Assembly (NCBI GenBank): GCA_017979445.1
Contig: CM030711.1
Location: 41,711,560 to 41,775,559, forward strand
Reading direction: 5' to 3'
DNA: 64,000 nt
DNA from: Akebia trifoliata
Lineage: Eukaryota > Streptophyta > Magnoliopsida > Ranunculales > Lardizabalaceae
A program made the translations under genes and the position numbers. Under the pieces are notes generated by a model, which saw only the letters and a list, made by a program, of their open reading frames with translations, was not told where the DNA came from and did no database searches. Positions 48,308 through 58,538 of this stretch are shown here, one piece after another (position 1 is the stretch's first letter; the number at the start of each line of letters is the position of its first letter).

Positions 48308-48740
48308 CATGGTTTTAAATCTTGTCTAAGACTGAATCGAAGTTCGATTCATCTTGCTCTCATCCACCAATGAGACGGGTTGACAAGTGGTCTCAAACCT
48401 GATGTGTTTCTCAAAAGTCAGTCCATTGTGTCTCAATAGTCAAGCTATTGTGTCATTGTTGAACGACACGCTCGAATAAATCGAACGACTCGATCTCATT
48501 CCTGGACAAGACGAGACATCAAAACAAGTTTTAAAACCACGAATGAGGTTAACATAAGGGTTTCAAATCTCGGTTTGACCTTGCATCTCGTTCATGGATG
48601 ACACTGATCTTTCTTAGACATGTCAACTCATCTTGGATGAGATAAAGCATTTAACTCAATTTAGAAATATTTATCCATGTATATTTATATACAACTTTAT
48701 TAAATAAGAAAGATCAGAATTTAGTCATAAATTCTTATTT
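48308..48740. mobile_element. Two adjacent copies of the CTCGTTCATGGA inverted-repeat element
   Basis: The first copy begins ATGGTTTTAAATCTTGTC (48310) and closes with CAAGTTTTAAAACCAC (48527-48542), inverted ends of about 14 bases. The second begins GGGTTTCAAATCTCGG at about 48560, contains CTCGTTCATGGATGACAC and fades by 48740. It is the same family as at 21647, 33504 and 55228. Confidence 0.55.
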
Positions 48741-48894
48741 TATGGATAATAAATACTAAAATTCTAAAAAATAATAATAATTTTTAATTAGAATATGCAA
48801 AATCCCAGTTGACTTGCATATTGAGCATTTTCAGAAATACCCTAAAAATACAAAAGGTTTCGTAATAGGGCCCCCAAATGTGAGCATTTGTAAA

Positions 48895-49382
48895 TCATCA
48901 TTGGCGATGATCATGCTAATGAAAGCTTCTCTATTAGTGGGATAGATTGTCTTGATGTTGACAATATTGAAGGTGCAAATGAAAAGAATGACTTGGCAAT
49001 AAGGGACGAGGGCATAGACTTGGATGGCATTGAAGAGGAGAGGAGTGTTTTGTCGACAAGATCATCAAATTCAAAATAAAAAAGACAGCATGGTAAAAAG
49101 ACTCGAAATATAGAAGTTGTACAACAAATGATTGAAGGAACAAGTGAAAAAATTGATGAGATGAGCAAAGCCTTAAATCTCACTACATTGGTCTGCACAC
49201 TATACATGGAGTTAATGAAGATGGATGGGTTCAACAAAAAAAATATCTTGAGTGTGCTTATGAGATACTTGGGAGAGATGTAACGGGAGCAAGAATGTTT
49301 TTGGCAAGAGATGAAGAATCTCAAAAGATAATTTGGAGGGACAACGTGAAAAGATACGAGATATATAGGACACATATCTCGT
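48895..49382 (+). pseudogene. Broken Myb/SANT-like protein C-terminal fragment
   Basis: The + strand reads GIDCLDVDNIEG, DLDGIEEERSVLSTRSSNSK, a stop, then KRQHGKKTRNIEVVQQMIEG and TSEKIDEMSKALNL. After a frameshift near 49235 it continues YLECAYEILGRDVTGARMF and LARDEESQKIIWRDNVKRYE. This layout (acidic linker, basic patch, coiled region, a short helical repeat ending in a W-containing motif) is that of the C-terminal half of plant Myb/SANT-like DNA-binding proteins, many of them derived from PIF/Harbinger transposons. One stop and one frameshift make it a pseudogene. The N-terminal SANT domain is absent. Confidence 0.5.
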
Positions 49383-51500
49383 AAGATGACATTTGCTGGA
49401 TTATTGTATCGGGGCTTATATTTTAGACTGTGCTCGTTTAGTAGATTTGGTGGTTTTAGACTTTTGATTGAATTGTTGTTAGACTAAATCTTGTGTGACT
49501 TTGAGACCGTTGTTGGAATCTTAGCTATGAACTTGCTTGTTATATGCATATTATCGGTTATTTATCAGTATCCTCATCGGTTATGTGCATTAAATGTACC
49601 ACTTATACTCTATTTTTTTAAGGGTAACTCTTGCACTTTTATTTTTGGTACGAGTGGAGGGTATGTCTAATGACCTTATCTCAGTGAGCCCAAACAATCT
49701 GTCTTAAAGGCATCTATGATTGACACATGACAACCCAATTACCTTGACATAATAAGTCTTTACTCAAGGGTATTACATATGACACACAAACAGTAATAGA
49801 AAAATAAAATGAAGTTTCCATTCTTCCTCTTTATTCTTATTTTCTTTTTTAGAGTACTTATCATCGAAGAGTTTGTAATCATATTGTATAGTGATTATCA
49901 TTTTTAGGATAGTTAACCAGGCTTGTGTCTCAATCTATCGGATTCTTAGTTAACAAGTTCTTGCATTCTCTCTTTGTTTATTTACATATTGCATGCTTTA
50001 CTACTGTTAGACTGTTTTATCAAACATAGTTGGGTGGTTGTTCAAGCCCTTCTTAGCAATTCAGAATACGACAAAAATTCGATTTTGGATTGCAAAAATC
50101 CAGTCTAAAATTCAGCCAAAATTCAACAAATGGAAAATATGTGGCACATGCTTCCATACGTGTATTATCCGTTTCATTTCAATAATTCGAAAATCAAACA
50201 TTCGGCCATATGATAGTGATGTTAATAGTGATGATGATGGTAATAATGATGGTGGTGATAATGAGATCATTGAGATTATTGTTCCATTGATTTTTAAAAG
50301 AAGACCACAGTCAAGGGACAAATCATCAATTTGGAAAATTAAGGTGTAATCTCAATAAATGTAGAAAGTCATGTCATTATTTTTATAAAAATAAAAAGGA
50401 CATTTGTCACGTAAAAATGTGGATTCTTCCAAAATTTTGAAACATGACCACTTCAAAAGTTGACTTGTGATACACGTCACAACTTACAAGTTTACACTTT
50501 GCAACATACAACAAGTTATAGTAACATTTTTTTTATCACCGAGTTTTATAAAAATTCGTAAAATTTGTAAAAAATGTGTTTTATTCTTCTCAAACTTAAA
50601 ATCCGTGAATTATTCAAAATAGTTCAATAATCCGGAGAATAATACTTTCATTGAAAAAAATGAAAAATTCGTGAATTTTTCAAGAATTAAACAGGTGATT
50701 GCTAACAAGGGGTACGATACAAACAACGAGACCCTCATTTTCCAAAAATGGGATTGACAGAAGTTGCTTTGTAATGTGTCAAACCATTTGATCTATGGGT
50801 CCAAGTCTCTTTCCAATTTATTTTGCATTGAAAAAAACCAAGCACATAAAATGATTTTGCGAGATTGTTGGTGGCTACCAAGCAACAGTAATTTTGCATT
50901 TGCATGGCACCAAGCTGGGCTGTGATATCAAATACAAATTTTGCACACATCTTGGATGTTTTTAGTAAAAACTGGCGTGGCAATAAAAGGTCTAAAAAAA
51001 TCACATTTTGATGGGAATGTCTGTTCGATTGCATCTTCCAACTGTCTCCCTTGTCCCTTACCCTTTGCCCGTTCAAGCTTTTTGATTTCTCTAGGCAACT
51101 GCTTATACTTGATATGTTGCATTCGATAATGCACACCGTATGTCCATTTTGACATTTTCCCTTATCTGCAAGTGCATTGAGATTTTAAAGAAAAGAAAAA
51201 ATGGGAGTCAAAACAACAAAAAATATGGCATAAAACTCAAACATAATTCAAGTGGTTCAAGCTTATAAGATCATTAAGCTCTTCATCCCGACATACAAAA
51301 AACCAACAACCCTTTCTCGACTTGCATTGCTTGCACTACAAAACTTCCCTAGAGCTTGACATAGTGGTTCCATTTCTTCTCTTTTCATCAAGAATTGTCC
51401 TCTTTTTATCCCTTGTACTAAAGAGCTAAAAGGCATCACAAAGAACTATAATAGTGGCTAATTTGAGTAGAAGGAAATGTTTATATTGATATATCACATA
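49383..51500. other. Gene-free spacer with one unrecognised frame
   Basis: No convincing gene. A minus-strand frame at 51155-50928 (75 codons, starting MSKWTYGVHYRMQHIKYKQL) has somewhat protein-like composition but no known domain and no splice partners that I could find. The frame 50038-50349 contains a GATGATGG-type simple stretch and is probably spurious. Confidence 0.35.
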
Positions 51501-51539
51501 AACTAGACTACAGTTTGCTTGTGCCGTACGGATATCCTC

Positions 51540-52115
51540 TTTAAGGTTCAGAGAGGTAAAAACAAAAAAATAATAAAGTTGGGGGGGGTATTATTAAAAA
51601 ATTGAGATTAAGAGGAAAAATAATAAAGTTGAAGGGTATTATAGTTAGATGGGACTTTTATTCCCTTCAAAACTATAATTGGATGAGATTTGTATCCCCC
51701 TGACCCACAAAACTGTAGCAAAGTGGATCCTCCAATTGTATTTTTATTATATAGACTAGAGGTAGATACGAGCATCATCTTTAAGGTTAAGGTGGGTAAA
51801 AATGAAAAAATAATGAAGATGAAGGGGTATTATTAAAAAATTTTGAGATTAAGAAGGTAAAAAAATAATAATAATAAAGTCAGAGAGGTATTATTAAGAA
51901 AGGAGGGATGGGGAAAGACAAAAAAGTGGGTTATAAGGATAAAAAAGGAAAATAGTAAAATTAGAGGGATATTATTGAAAAATGGGTAAAAGAGGAAAGA
52001 TGATAAAATTAGAGTACGGTGAATTGTGAACTGCACAAAATTATAGTCCGATGGAAGGTTTATCCCCACCCACAAAATTGTAGTAAAATGGGCCCTACAA
52101 TTGCATTTTATTATG
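51540..52115 (-). mobile_element. Two Helitron-like fragments, minus orientation
   Basis: Minus-strand starts TCTATATAATAAAAATACAA (about 51768-51749) and ATCTACATAATAAAATGCAA (about 52117-52098) are each followed by GGATCCAC or GGGCCC and CTACA-TTTTGTGGG. They then run into repeated AATAATAAAGTT and GGTATTATTA blocks. The pattern matches the copies near 3036, 7985, 8440, 55170 and 56040. Confidence 0.5.
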
Positions 52116-52336
52116 TAGATGTGCTAATTAATAAAAACTAGATTGCGAATCCGTTTAAGTATTGACTGAAAAAAAATATATATATATACCTAAGTGGTTA
52201 GCAGTAAGCATGAAAGTGGGTTCAACAAGTTTTGACCCTACGTTGTGGGATCAACAGTACACACGCCTAACCAACTTAGCTAAGTTGGCACCTTCAACTA
52301 AATTTATACTCACCTCCATTGTCTTTTTTATCTGTT

Positions 52337-52602
52337 CATAAGCAGAACAAAGACTCATTTTACCTATTGGTAACCCGTCAAACGAGTTTTAGGGTGCTTG
52401 CTGACAGCAGAGAACAATCCGAGTAGGGGCAATTATGACGATTGATTACAGCAAGAGTTTTTTATTTCAAGCTTACCCGTCTCCACCGCTAAACTAACTG
52501 TTGATTGATTATAGCAGGCTTACCCATCTCCACCGCTGAACTAATTGTTGCTGCTATGGGATTGTTAGCCTTTTTTGTATTATTCTTTCTTGGATTTTCC
52601 TC
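52337..52602 (-). pseudogene. Chimeric gene-fragment segment: NOTCHLESS piece fused to TOP2 piece
   Basis: 52337-52410 matches 61130-61203 of the NOTCHLESS-type gene, intron plus exon end: CATAAGCAGAACAAAGA, then GTCAAACGAG and GGGTGCTTGCT. It then switches within AGCAG to AGAACAATCCGAGT and follows TOP2 38874-39018, including intron 16 and exon 16 up to CCTTTTTTGTATTATTCTTTC. A sub-piece of the TOP2 part (CTTACCC.TCTCCACCGCT) is repeated inside the segment. Introns are retained, so the copying was at DNA level, not through mRNA. Both fragments keep the orientation of their source genes. Nothing translatable of length survives. The segment begins about 320 bp past the stop codon of the PPR gene. 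Confidence 0.8.
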
Positions 52603-52922
52603 AAAAAACTTTTGATTTTTCCAGCAGAACCACATCATCTTCAACTTCATGAATTATTTTGAAACCCCTGATTTTTTGCTCAAAATCACAACACCACGGG
52701 AATATTGAAGGAGTCAGCCCCATCTTCAACCAGACAATGATGGGTTTCTCGAGAAAAACAAGGCTTTTTTTTGCAAGAGGTTGAAGACTATTACAGTCAT
52801 TTTCAATTAGTCTCTCTTATGTCATCAGTTTGAAAGTGCAGTAGTATCTCAAATAGTCACCAAAATCTGGAGTGTCTATGTCTAAAATCCGTAATTAGGA
52901 AAGAACCATTTAACCTCTGCAG

Positions 52923-54827
52923 TCAATACACATGCCTAATATCTGGCATGTACCCATACTCGGGTAGATGTCCAATCAATGCATCCAATTCAGTATAAAT
53001 ACGATCAGATTCAATGTGGGTCCGGTCCCCAGTAACAAATACATGCATCCCCGTTTTGAGCTCAATCCAACTACACCCCGGAGTCTTCCTCACATTTCGG
53101 ATCCTCATGGTCTGTCTCATATCCGAAACATCTTTGTATCGGCCTATAGATCCATATACGTTCGAGATTAAAACATAACTTCCACAATGCCCTGGCTCAA
53201 GCTCAAATACCCGTTGTGCCGCTATCTCAGCCAATATGGCATTCCCATGAAGCCTACAAGCAGCTAGGAATGCCCTCCAAACTACGGGGTTTGACTCAAT
53301 TGGCATCGATAACACCAATTCATAGGCCTCGTCGAGATGCCCTGCTCGACCAAGCATGTCAACCACACACGCATAATGCTCAACGGTGGGAACCACCCCA
53401 TAGTCTGCTTCCATCTGAGTTAGAATCTCACTCCCATGTCTCACAAAACCGGCATGGCTACAAGCAGATAGAATCCCGACAAATGTGACCTCATCGGGTC
53501 TCACTTGCACCTCATGCATCCGTGAAAACATATCTAGTGCTTCGATGCCATACCCATGCATGCCATAACCTACGATCATGATGTTCCATGATGCCACATC
53601 CTTATTTCTCATCTTATCGAAAACCAATTGACCATCTCTCAAACACCCACATTTTGCATACATATCCATAACAGCATTGTCCATATACACATCATTCGCA
53701 TCCTTCGTCAAACAATTAACAATCATGTAGCCATGAATCTCCCTTCCATGCATCAATGCCGCTAAATGGGCGCAAGCAGGAAGAACAGTTGTAACTGTAA
53801 CGGTGTCGGGTTGGATCCCAGAGCCTCTCATCCGATCGAAAAACCTCAGAGTTCCATAATAATCACCGGACTGTTCATGAACTGAAATTATCGAATTCCA
53901 AGAGAATATATCTCTTTCTTGCATCTCCTCAAAAATTTCCTTGGCATCTCCAATGAACTTGCATTTCCCATACATATCGACCAACGAATTCAAGACTACA
54001 ATATCCGATTCATACCCAAACTTCTTCACAAACCCATGAATCGCTCTTCCATTGTTGCAATCTCCAATCATTGCAAACACTGATACAATCCCAGTGATGG
54101 TAAATTTACTCGGCATGATCCCTTCGTCAACCATCCTCGCAAAAACCTCTAAAGCTTTATCAAATTCGCCAATCTGAGCATACCCAGTGATCATGGCATT
54201 CCACAACACCACATCCTTATCTCTCATAGGCAATTCATCGAACAGTTGTCGTGCCTCATCCATGAAACTAAATTTCAAATAAAAATTGATCAAAGAACTA
54301 GCAATATAGGCATCACAATCCAACCCAATCTTAAATAATTTCCCATTAATCTTCCTAACTTCATCTACCTCTGCAAGGTCCGAACACGCTTTGATCACAC
54401 AAGGGAAAGTGAATTTATCTGGGTGGATGGTACAATCTTGCTTCATTTTTTGATAGAATTCAAAAGCGTATTTGGATAGGGCATTGACAGTGAATCCAGC
54501 GATGATCGCATTCCAAGCGAACACATTTCGATCATCATCAGCGGCATTGAAGACGGCTAATGCATGGATAGGTTGATTGCATTTGGAGTACATGTTGATG
54601 AGGCTGGTGATGGAGAGTGGGGAGTTGAGGAATCCATTGGAGAGCATCCATGAATGGATTTCTTTTCCTTTGGAGAGATTATTGTGAAGGGCACATGCTT
54701 GTAAGAAAGAAATGCATTTACTTAGATTATAGGGAAATTGAGAAAATTCGATTGTTGAGGAGAAATTGGAGTGAAGGTGAGGAATTTTTCGGATTAGTTT
54801 GATGGAAATGAGATTCCTTTTATTCAT
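52923..54827 (-). CDS. E-class pentatricopeptide repeat protein (At3g14730-like)
   Basis: PPR proteins bind organellar RNA base by base and direct its editing, splicing or processing. This intronless frame encodes 634 aa. The N-terminus (MNKRNLISIKLIRKIPHLHS) is basic and nearly free of acidic residues, as in mitochondrial or plastid targeting peptides. P, L and S repeats then follow, with anchors such as HPDKFTFPCVIKACSDL, RDVFAWN-type ends (DRNVFAWNAIIAGF, KDVVLWNAMITGY, RDIFSWNSIISVH, KDVASWNIMIVGYGMHG) and VRPDEVTFVGILSACSHAG. The E and E+ motifs are present (NPVVWRAFLAACRLHGN, LEPGHCGSYVLISNVYGSIG, VRKTPGCSWIELKTGMHVF). The protein stops soon after, without a DYW deaminase domain, so any editing role would need a DYW partner. 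Order and wording match what I recall of Arabidopsis At3g14730 (PCMP-E31, 653 aa). The RNA target is unknown. Confidence 0.93.
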   Translation of the reverse strand: MNKRNLISIKLIRKIPHLHSNFSSTIEFSQFPYNLSKCISFLQACALHNNLSKGKEIHSWMLSNGFLNSPLSITSLINMYSKCNQPIHALAVFNAADDDRNVFAWNAIIAGFTVNALSKYAFEFYQKMKQDCTIHPDKFTFPCVIKACSDLAEVDEVRKINGKLFKIGLDCDAYIASSLINFYLKFSFMDEARQLFDELPMRDKDVVLWNAMITGYAQIGEFDKALEVFARMVDEGIMPSKFTITGIVSVFAMIGDCNNGRAIHGFVKKFGYESDIVVLNSLVDMYGKCKFIGDAKEIFEEMQERDIFSWNSIISVHEQSGDYYGTLRFFDRMRGSGIQPDTVTVTTVLPACAHLAALMHGREIHGYMIVNCLTKDANDVYMDNAVMDMYAKCGCLRDGQLVFDKMRNKDVASWNIMIVGYGMHGYGIEALDMFSRMHEVQVRPDEVTFVGILSACSHAGFVRHGSEILTQMEADYGVVPTVEHYACVVDMLGRAGHLDEAYELVLSMPIESNPVVWRAFLAACRLHGNAILAEIAAQRVFELEPGHCGSYVLISNVYGSIGRYKDVSDMRQTMRIRNVRKTPGCSWIELKTGMHVFVTGDRTHIESDRIYTELDALIGHLPEYGYMPDIRHVY

Positions 54828-55165
54828 TGGACGGCATGAATAGGCATAAATAATTAGGGTTTCTCACCTCAAGAAAAATGCACTTGTTGAAGATTTGGGG
54901 TTGACTTGGGCATTTTTGTGCAATTGAAACAGATCTTTCCACAGTCGAATGTGAATGGAGTAATGGAGGGAAAGACACACACACACACACACAATATTAT
55001 CTGGGATTAGGGACTAATTTGGGGACTTTATTGTCGAGTTCGACCATATTTAAAATTTTCGAAAAACTATTGGCGCGGATATAACGGTCATAATAGCTCT
55101 TATTATCCAATTCGTTAATTCTCAAAGACTGTTTAGTAGAACAATTTGTATGAGCCATTACGATG

Positions 55166-55230
55166 GATATCTATGTAATAAAATACAACGGTGGACCTTA
55201 CTCAACTACAATTTTGTGGGGGATATAAAC
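55166..55230 (+). mobile_element. Helitron-like 5' end (plus orientation)
   Basis: TCTATGTAATAAAATACAAC followed by GGTGGACC and CAACTACAATTTTGTGGGGG is the mirror image of the minus-strand copies at 51.7 and 52.1 kb. A further start, TCTATATAATAAAACACAAC then GGTAGATCCCACTC, lies at 56036. 3' ends were not identified. Confidence 0.45.
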
Positions 55231-57559
55231 ATGATTTTAAATCTCGTCCGAAATTGAGACGACTCATTTGATACGTCTCGGTATCGTCCACTAACGAGAC
55301 GGATAGATAAGTCAAGCATAGCGGACAAGATTTAAAATCACTATTCATTTTTCTCATTGTTGAATGAGACGACTCAAACACATCAGAAAACTCGTCTGAG
55401 ACAACTCGGTCTCGTTCATGGACGAGACCTCACTTTACTACCTTTCCTTTTCTCTCATCTTCAACTCCATTGCGTTTGCTCTCCACCTTCTCTTTTCCAA
55501 TAATAAACCTTTAGATTTACTATCTTTCCTTTTTTATCCTTTCAATTTTGTGAGTATGCTCATGTCATAGGCATGAACAAATTTTAATATCAATTACAAC
55601 AAGCTGTAATAACTTGAATTCGAAAATTTTAAGTATTGTTGAACTTGATAAAAAATTGCGTAACTCTTGACAATAAAAATGTTGAGCTCAACAATAAAAA
55701 GTGGTGAACTCAAACATTATAAATGTGATCTAGATAGTTTTTTCTTTTTTTTTTTTATACATTTTTTGAATTTAGTATTAAATAATTTTTTTCGAAATAC
55801 CTAAAATGCATATAGCATAGTTGCAAAATAGATACTCAAATCAAAAGTCACAATGAAATCTTCAAAACATTTATCTGAACCCCAATTTCTTCTTTATTTT
55901 TTTCATAAATCGTAGAAGTAAATTGAAAATTGTAGTCAGTTGGGCCATCGATTCAAACTCATTTCCAAAACACTACTTAAAATAAGTTAAATAAAATAAC
56001 TTTGATAGTTCCTATGAATCTTGATACACATGTATATCTATATAATAAAACACAACGGTAGATCCCACTCTTTTGTCTCAATTTTTATGTTCCATCAAAA
56101 AAATATCTAGAGGAAGACTTTTATCATTATTACCTTTCTCTTCCTTATTTTTAAATAATACTTTCAATTTTATTGTATTTCCTCTTCTATCCCTTTTCAA
56201 AAATACTACTTTTTCTTTCCTCTTATTATCTTTTTTTTTTTCCATTTAATCCCAAAGAGGATGCTTTCCAATAATATTCCTTAACTTTATTAACATTTCT
56301 CTTTTACCCTCAATCCTCTAGTTTGAAATACCGTAGGTTTTAAAACAATGAGGCAATTCTTGATCATGGTCTTTTGTAAGAGAAGATGGATAAAATAACC
56401 AAAAATATCCTCATTTTCACTTTTTCCCAAAAAAGGGTGATTGAGAATCTAAAATAAATACAGTGTCTACGAGGAACGTGTTTATTGAAAAATAAACATG
56501 CTGGGCTGTGTGCCATATAGAGAATGGCTTGGTTAGGAGTCCAATGTGTCTTAAATTCCTATCAAAATTGGTTAGGTTGACACCATTCTCGATCATGACT
56601 CTTTGCCAAATATAATACCCAAATAACTCATGGGTTGAAGATGGTGAGGTTTGGCAAGAAAAATCAATTAGGAAAGAAAACCTTAGTGTTGCCAAGTAAA
56701 TCAATGATTTTGTCCATAATTTTTAGAGTCCAACTATCCTTACTAAGATAGTGAGGAAAAAAAGGCTTTACTAAGCCTCATTCACCATCAAAATGACCTT
56801 GAGATGCGTAAAACATGTTCTCAAGATTCATAACAAATCTTGAGGTTTTGTTTTGCACATTTCAATTTTCTTTTTTACTGTGGGTGAGGTCACTATCTTA
56901 GTAAGGAAAAGGTTTCTCTAATTTTTATGAAAAAACTAAGAAAAATAAATAAAAATCAATGGTTTTGGTTTTAGCCAGAGATTGAAGATGAGGAGTGTCT
57001 ATGGGATTAGTCAGACTAAGTCTGGATATCATGTATCAAAAAAAAAAACTCCAATTTATGTGAAAATAATAGTGATTCATATAAGTTAAAATTCACAATT
57101 TCAGAAGCTATCCAGTTAAATTGAGAAGTTCCAACTCCAAAATATTTATGAAAGAAAAATCTCAACGCTCTTGATAAATAACCCGGTGTACGACAAGAAC
57201 TCGATACTTGGCTTTCATCTTTTCTTCACATTTTTATTTCCTCCTGTTATTTTGAGTTCCTTTAACCAATTTTCATATGATAAAAATCACTATTTATTAA
57301 ATGTAAAATGTATAAAACTATAGACAGTCCATCCCACGATTTCAGAGATCATTGGATAGTCTCACGTTTAAATCACTTCTGAAGATTTTTGAAAAATTAC
57401 TATCTTTTGATGATAAACAACACAATCAACCTTACTTCAATAAATTTCTATAATTTTTTTAATAAGAGGAGCTGCAAGAGGGGGTAGGTGGACTAAATAA
57501 ATTACAAAATGATCCTAAATAGTATGTATTATGATTTTATAATACATGGGCAATCAAAC

Positions 57560-57990
57560 TGAAACCCATGGAAAAAATATACATTTTCGAGCTGTGCCAG
57601 CCATCCCATAACCGGCACGTCACTCAATACATGCAAGGGTGTGCACACCCAACCTAGGTTAGGGGTTTTCTACGCAGCTAGCACGCCCACCAAGCGTAGC
57701 CTCGAAAGCCGGAGTGAGCTAGTGCGCCCTGTAGTTTTCTTATTGACCAGCCCTCCAGTGCCTATAGTAGGCTTGCAGTGATTTTCGGACACCTTCCGGA
57801 AAGGAGGCCCATGTAATTGATAGAACGTGAGTTCCTGGAAACTTAGCGATAGTTGCACTATCTGCCACTCGGACTCCCCTTTTTGGTAACCATATGGGCA
57901 TTGAGGCAAAAGTATGCCTTCATTGAACCACCCATTGCTTACTGGCAGTGATCGCCTTACTTGTACTGAGTTCCTTTGCGTTTCAAAAAT
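57560..57990. other. GC-richer island, possible organelle-derived insertion
   Basis: Base composition rises to roughly half G+C for about 400 bp inside AT-rich DNA, with words such as GCCGGAGTGAGC and CTTCCGGAAAGGAGG that resemble plant mitochondrial DNA style. No gene could be named; the minus-strand frame at 57909-57670 has no recognised domain. An insertion of mitochondrial DNA is my inference and has not been compared with a genome. Confidence 0.3.
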
Positions 57991-58538
57991 AGATAGTAGA
58001 GAATGTTATTTTAGAATCATTAAAGTAAAATAAAAAAAACCAGAATATTTGCATATAGGGCATCAGATATATTTGAAGGTGTTTTTCAATATAAATAGCA
58101 TGACTAAGGTTCCAAGAAAAAAAAGGCATTCGAATTCATAGATGTTTTCTACATCTTTACAGCTATCAAGAAACGAAAATACAGCCATTCTTAACCATCT
58201 CAAAATATTGGCCTCAGCAAAGCAGACTATAAATACATCCAAAATAAATATAATTTTCCACTATTTCCCTCTCCCAATTTGAGACCCAACAGGTCCCAAA
58301 TTCAGTGTTTCTTCCAGAATCACCTGATCATCCTGGTATCATGACAGGTAGGTGTGATGTTTCTGTGTAATGCAAATGACCCAATGGTTTGTATCCTTTC
58401 TTTGCACACATCCTCTTTGTTATATATACTCGCAATTGTAGGGTCAAAGCAGTAATGTTGATTGGAGCTGTAGATGTATTGAGTAATACGCGGCTGTCTG
58501 TCATTTGCTTGCACACCTATCATTATCCTTTCATCAGT

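Larger units (their letters stand above)
54828..58538. other. Intergenic region PPR to NOTCHLESS-type gene
   Basis: No gene was found. Contents: an (AC)n run at about 54973-54993; Helitron-like starts at 55170 and 56033; a CTCGTTCATGGACG-family repeat at 55228-55440; a dispersed repeat at 56430-56610 shared with 16200-16380; a GC-richer island at 57560-57990; and otherwise AT-rich sequence. The first 150 bp would hold the PPR promoter, but no clear TATA box was assigned. Confidence 0.5.

Noticed and set aside
51545..52602. Assignment of the chimeric gene fragments to the Helitron-like element beside them
   Set aside because: The Helitron-like starts at 51768 and 52117 point leftwards, away from the chimera, so the chimera is not inside them as drawn.
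52968..53488. Plus-strand frames inside the PPR gene
   Set aside because: They are antisense to a 634-codon frame with clear PPR motifs.
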